A stretch of DNA of 64,000 nt from CAYNBT01 sp964396025 (GTDB taxonomy: Bacteria > Patescibacteriota > WWE3 > UBA101185 > UBA10185), in NCBI GenBank assembly GCA_964396025.1, contig CAYNBT010000001.1, forward strand, positions 62,001-126,000, given 5' to 3'. The position numbers and the translations under genes were made by a program. Under the pieces are notes generated by a model. That model was not told the DNA's origin, searched no databases, and saw only the letters and a list, made by a program, of their open reading frames with translations. Position 1 is the first letter of the stretch, and each line of letters begins with the position of its first letter. Below, piece by piece: positions 60,548 to 64,000 of this stretch.

Positions 60548-62156
60548 TGTATGAAGGCACTCCTCTAATCTTGATACTATCAAAATATTTTAACTTAAAA
60601 CGAGTCTCTAAAGACGAGTAATCATCCCACACAGGATACACAAAGTAATTGGCAAGCTTAGCTTCTGGTGTAAGGTCTTCTATAACCGCCCAAGCACCAA
60701 TTTCTCGAATAAATGGCCATAATTGTGTGTAGTATTTCTCAGGGAAGGCAATCACTAGATTAAGATGTTCCTCAGTGATTGTTGAAATTTCCTCTTCATT
60801 AGTAAAAGGAGTATATCTACCCGATTTAATCATTTGAACAAAGTAATCACTAATCTCTTGCTGACCAAATAGCCATTTCGACTCCAAAATACGCTGCCCT
60901 ACTTTTAATCCACCAAAAACAGGATTAAAGTACGAAAAATAGTCAGTGTTGATAAAATACCCCAAGTAGAAAACCCAAATCAAGACTGAACCAGCAAGGA
61001 ACTTTGTGATTAAATGTTTTCGTAAATGCAGGAGCATCTGTTCAAACACTGCTGCACAGGAAAAAAGAATAAACACAATTGTAGGCAACATATACCTATC
61101 AAGTTTTTTGGAACTGAGGGAAATCTCAATCAGATTTATCAGGGCAAAGGCTAACGCAAAGAGCACCAAATTCTTCTTGGCACCAGTTAAGGGATGTTTT
61201 CTCAAAACAAAATATCCTAATACGATACCAAGAAGTAAGATTGGAGATGATTTCAAAATAAAAACAACCGGATAAAACGCTAGCCCGGGATCCTCAAGCA
61301 TTCTGCCAAAAAATATTTGCTCATGCCCTCTTTCCACACCAATCGTAAATATGCCTCTATAAATAGCGTTAAGAGCATCTAAGGGAATTACCCACATTGC
61401 AGGCCAAAATATTATGTACATACACACTACTGCACATAACCACCAACTAAAGGTTCTAAAGGAATCTAGAATGCTCTTCTTTATGTCTTTTGTTGAACTA
61501 TATTTATCAAAAAAGAGCACTAACCCCACCAAAGGAAGCAAAGACAATGCAGAAGATTTTGTAAGTATAGCTAATGAAGAAAATAGAGCTGAAACAAATA
61601 AAAATCTTTTCTCCTTGTCTCTATTGAGACCATACACGAGCCAAGTAAATCCTGCCAACATAAATGTAGTCATTAACCCCTCCAAATGATAAACACGAGT
61701 TAGTGCAAGGTAGAAAGGCTCTAGAGAGAGCAGCAGAACAAAAATGGCAGCATATAATAATCCAAAAAGTCTTCGTAAGGGGTAGTAGATAAACATTATT
61801 GAAATTCCCATCACAAACACAACAAGCAATTTTTGTACAAAATCCATTTGAAAAATTGCAGCAATGTCATTGTCAGGGGGAGTTTTGCCAAGTACCAATT
61901 CGTAGTAGCCATTAAAGAGCTTGATAGCAAAAGTGCCTGTCCACATCAAAGGCACACCTGGATGATACTTCTGTAATGTTTTTTCAGGCTGCAGATAAAA
62001 AACACCGCTACTAAAATCGTAAGTACGTGATTTCCATTTCCATACATCTGTGTTGAAATTATCGTGCCCAAGATTAGGTAATCTTGAGAACACAAAGAAC
62101 ACCAACACGACTAAAAGTTCTGCAAGGATTTTACGGTTTTGAGTTAAGAATTTCAT
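60525..62156 (-). CDS. PMT/GT39-like membrane glycosyltransferase
   Basis: A 543-residue protein with about 11-12 membrane segments and a C-terminal soluble domain (about 420-543). The first outer loop has DNFNTDVWKWKSRTYDF and KYHPGVPLMW, the H-P-G-x-P pattern typical of dolichyl-phosphate-mannose-protein mannosyltransferase-like enzymes, and LAILTKSSALSLLPLVGL is the inner-loop block. It would use a lipid-linked sugar to modify a glycan or protein on the outside. It overlaps the next two genes. Confidence 0.88.
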   Translation of the reverse strand: MKFLTQNRKILAELLVVLVFFVFSRLPNLGHDNFNTDVWKWKSRTYDFSSGVFYLQPEKTLQKYHPGVPLMWTGTFAIKLFNGYYELVLGKTPPDNDIAAIFQMDFVQKLLVVFVMGISIMFIYYPLRRLFGLLYAAIFVLLLSLEPFYLALTRVYHLEGLMTTFMLAGFTWLVYGLNRDKEKRFLFVSALFSSLAILTKSSALSLLPLVGLVLFFDKYSSTKDIKKSILDSFRTFSWWLCAVVCMYIIFWPAMWVIPLDALNAIYRGIFTIGVERGHEQIFFGRMLEDPGLAFYPVVFILKSSPILLLGIVLGYFVLRKHPLTGAKKNLVLFALAFALINLIEISLSSKKLDRYMLPTIVFILFSCAAVFEQMLLHLRKHLITKFLAGSVLIWVFYLGYFINTDYFSYFNPVFGGLKVGQRILESKWLFGQQEISDYFVQMIKSGRYTPFTNEEEISTITEEHLNLVIAFPEKYYTQLWPFIREIGAWAVIEDLTPEAKLANYFVYPVWDDYSSLETRFKLKYFDSIKIRGVPSYNVYAVSR

Positions 62157-63648
62157 ATACCTTTATGTTAGGTCCTTTACGCCTACTGTTATCGAAAGAT
62201 ACTCTTTCTGTTACTTTCTTTTCCACCAACCCTAAATACTCCTGTTCTTCGCGCTGTGAATAACTAATGATCGCATATTTAGCGTCTTTCAAATAGGGTA
62301 AAAGTTTTGAATATCTTGTTGAGTTATCGTCATAACGAAGTTTTGTAAATATCGGGTTCAAATCTCTGCTCTCATACAATATAAGGTCATTCGAAGAAGT
62401 GTTCTCTAAAAGCCAGTTATAGAGTTGAAGGCGTGTATCTGTACGAGCAAAGATCGCCGAACGCTCAAACGAAGAAAAAAGCGGTAACGCTAGTAACAAG
62501 ACAAACAACAAAAATTGAGCTCTAACGTCACTAAGTCTTCTGGTCAAATGGTGATATGAATAGGTCGCAAATATAATCATATAAGGGTATGCAACCATAT
62601 AATAATGGGACCTGTTTTTAGAAAAACCCGAGATGTAAAACACCAGGAACATAACAACCCCAAGGGCAAAGGCTGCAAACCATCGGTCTTTGAGCTGAAC
62701 CAACCTTAACAAACCTGCAAGTAAGAAAAGTGCTGAAAGCAAGGAAAGTAGCATAACCACTATACCTAAGTCTTCTACAAACATTTGTGAAAACGTAGTT
62801 GCGAAGTTTCGCAATCTCGTAACAAAATCCACGCTTCCAACATTTGTGAATTGCCATAAGGCACCCTTTGGAGAATCAGTTCTAACAAAAGTATCGTAGT
62901 CAAAAAGTGCGAACGGTGTACCCAACAAAAATCCTGCAATACTAGCAAGACCTGAATAAACCAGGTTTTTAGCATTGAACAAGTACTGCTTAAGATCAAG
63001 TCTTTCTCTAAGCAGATAAGCAAAGAGAATTGGTATACAAACTAATCCACCATTGTACTTAGTGCTAGCTGCAAAACCAACAAACAGTCCAGCTAACAAA
63101 TAATCAGATCTTTTGTTATGCACAAAGATACGAAACACGTAATACATAGAACATGCTACCCAGAAGGTCATAGGCACATCTATAAGTACGTAGTGCGACT
63201 GCCATACATGGAATGGTATGAGTGCAAAAAGCGCCGCTGCAAATAGAGCTGATCGTCTTGAAAAGAATAATTTTACTGTCATGTACACAGGCACTATTGT
63301 TGCAGAACCTATAAATACAGTAAGTACTCGCGAGATTAGATAAAAGATCAAATTGTCATCCCATACAATGGGCACAATGCTTGCAACTGCGTCCTTCAAA
63401 CTAAACAATTCTAAAATCCCCCTAAACTTGATAAACAGAAGATAGAACATGTAGTTGAGATAGATAAAATGGTGAGGCCAATCAAAATGAGCAGGATTTA
63501 AATCAAAACGTAATGCCAAAGCAGATCTAACAACAGTAGGTTCATCAGGATGGAATATAAAAGGAAAACCGTGAAATATCCCGTAAAGCCTGATAATTAA
63601 AGCACCTATAAAAATAAATATTAATGTTTTATCTAGTTTCCTTAGCAT
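62131..63648 (-). CDS. PMT/GT39-like membrane glycosyltransferase
   Basis: A 505-residue protein with about 11 membrane segments. The first outer loop has FHPDEPTVVRSALAL, whose Asp-Glu is the catalytic pair of GT-C enzymes, then WPHHFIYLNYMFYLLF and AASTKYNGGLVCIP, typical of the PMT_2/GT39 family. It ends with a small outer domain (about 410-505) having YNWLLENTSSNDLILYE. Together with the genes on both sides it forms a block of three PMT-like enzymes. Overlaps them by 20 and 26 bases. Confidence 0.9.
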   Translation of the reverse strand: MLRKLDKTLIFIFIGALIIRLYGIFHGFPFIFHPDEPTVVRSALALRFDLNPAHFDWPHHFIYLNYMFYLLFIKFRGILELFSLKDAVASIVPIVWDDNLIFYLISRVLTVFIGSATIVPVYMTVKLFFSRRSALFAAALFALIPFHVWQSHYVLIDVPMTFWVACSMYYVFRIFVHNKRSDYLLAGLFVGFAASTKYNGGLVCIPILFAYLLRERLDLKQYLFNAKNLVYSGLASIAGFLLGTPFALFDYDTFVRTDSPKGALWQFTNVGSVDFVTRLRNFATTFSQMFVEDLGIVVMLLSLLSALFLLAGLLRLVQLKDRWFAAFALGVVMFLVFYISGFSKNRSHYYMVAYPYMIIFATYSYHHLTRRLSDVRAQFLLFVLLLALPLFSSFERSAIFARTDTRLQLYNWLLENTSSNDLILYESRDLNPIFTKLRYDDNSTRYSKLLPYLKDAKYAIISYSQREEQEYLGLVEKKVTERVSFDNSRRKGPNIKVYEILNSKP

Positions 63649-64000
63649 AGATTCTCCAGTACTCCAACCCGTTTATATATACACTTGAACTTTCTCTAAA
63701 CTTGTCTTCGCTTTCTAACACTTTATCTGGAAACACTTCATTGATAGCCAGCACAATCAGATCATAGCGCTTTGTACCATCGACTCGTATATCAAACACT
63801 TTTGAATTGGGATAGATTGATTCAATAGGTTTAGTATCTATAAAGCCAAGATTTGGTTTACCATATTTCGAAACCAAGTGATCTCGCAGTTCAACAACAC
63901 CTATACCGAACGGTTTTTGTCCAATAACTCTGTTTGCATTAACAGAATTACCAAGTAGTGGCGTGGTGTATGTAAAGTAATATGGATACAAGCTAATCAA
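63629..64000 (-). CDS. C-terminal part of a PMT-like membrane glycosyltransferase (cut by window edge)
   Basis: At least 123 codons, open at the right edge. The visible part contains YPYYFTYTTPLLG, the sequence found at the end of the last membrane segment of PMT/GT39-type enzymes, followed by an outer domain (GVVELRDHLVSKYGKPNLGF..., ending in YWRIYAKETR). The remainder and the catalytic N-terminal loop are outside the window. It overlaps the next gene by 20 bases. Confidence 0.75.
   Translation of the reverse strand: MISLYPYYFTYTTPLLGNSVNANRVIGQKPFGIGVVELRDHLVSKYGKPNLGFIDTKPIESIYPNSKVFDIRVDGTKRYDLIVLAINEVFPDKVLESEDKFRESSSVYINGLEYWRIYAKETR

Noticed and set aside
1..64000. UGA read as glycine (Gracilibacteria/Absconditabacteria code)
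   Set aside because: TGA ends many genes cleanly, several as ATGA overlaps (for example 36587-36590 and 54514-54517), and no gene needs TGA as sense.
26282..64000. Insertion elements or recent transfer in the glycan locus
   Set aside because: No transposase, terminal repeats or integrase seen; gene overlaps are tight throughout. Composition was not computed, so older transfer cannot be excluded.

Overview
The window is AT-rich, densely packed bacterial chromosome, mostly read from the minus strand. Gene content and style suggest a Patescibacteria (Candidate Phyla Radiation) genome: a very short division cluster (mraZ-rsmH-ftsL-ftsI without mur genes), a DUF4012 membrane protein, a dimeric-type glycyl-tRNA synthetase, Thr/Pro-rich surface proteins and a large membrane glycosyltransferase locus. 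This placement is inference; there is no rRNA gene to test it. TGA works as an ordinary stop, which argues against the lineages that recode it. Three runs of exactly 100 N (4170-4269, 22261-22360, 43142-43241) are scaffold gaps, so reading frames drawn through them mean nothing.

Layout. 1-9 kb: uvrA (cut by the left edge), a LysM protein, a class A penicillin-binding protein broken by a gap, uvrB, two secreted Thr/Pro-rich proteins, lexA and an isolated 52-residue protein. 9-18 kb: phosphoglycerate mutase, enolase, PEP synthase and phosphohexomutase, then a histidine kinase/response regulator pair and an LCP (LytR-type) ligase. 18-22 kb: yraN and the mini division cluster under an MraZ-type repeat operator. 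22-26 kb: a Pro-rich gene lost in a gap, glyS, an unknown gene plus dinB, and recO. 26-64 kb: a surface-glycan locus with a DUF4012 protein, a priming sugar transferase, at least seven GT4/GT1-type and three GT2 glycosyltransferases, three methyltransferases, gmd-fcl for GDP-L-fucose, two flippases, a family of GT-C-like multi-spanning membrane proteins, and a 998-residue protein joining an O-antigen-ligase-like half to an ArnT-like half. The last gene runs off the right edge.

How it fits together. The priming transferase and GT4/GT2 enzymes would build lipid-linked sugars in the cytoplasm. The polyprenyl-phosphate GT2 would make lipid-linked donors for the GT-C enzymes outside. The flippases would export intermediates, and the ligase-like and LCP proteins would attach the product to lipid, protein or peptidoglycan.

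The most interesting signals are regulatory. (i) lexA and the dinB operon share TTCGG-N6-TTCGG, a direct repeat of 11-bp period inside the promoter, and uvrA has a degenerate copy: a candidate SOS operator. (ii) At least a dozen genes have a -10 box 6 to 9 bases before ATG, so many mRNAs are probably leaderless, while genes inside operons use Shine-Dalgarno sites or overlaps. (iii) Five TGG repeats spaced 10/11/10/11 sit at the mraZ promoter. Apart from the region around mraZ and the 22.3-kb gap (described under its own entries), no stretch over 300 bases lacks a gene. I saw no tRNA, rRNA, CRISPR array or transposase.
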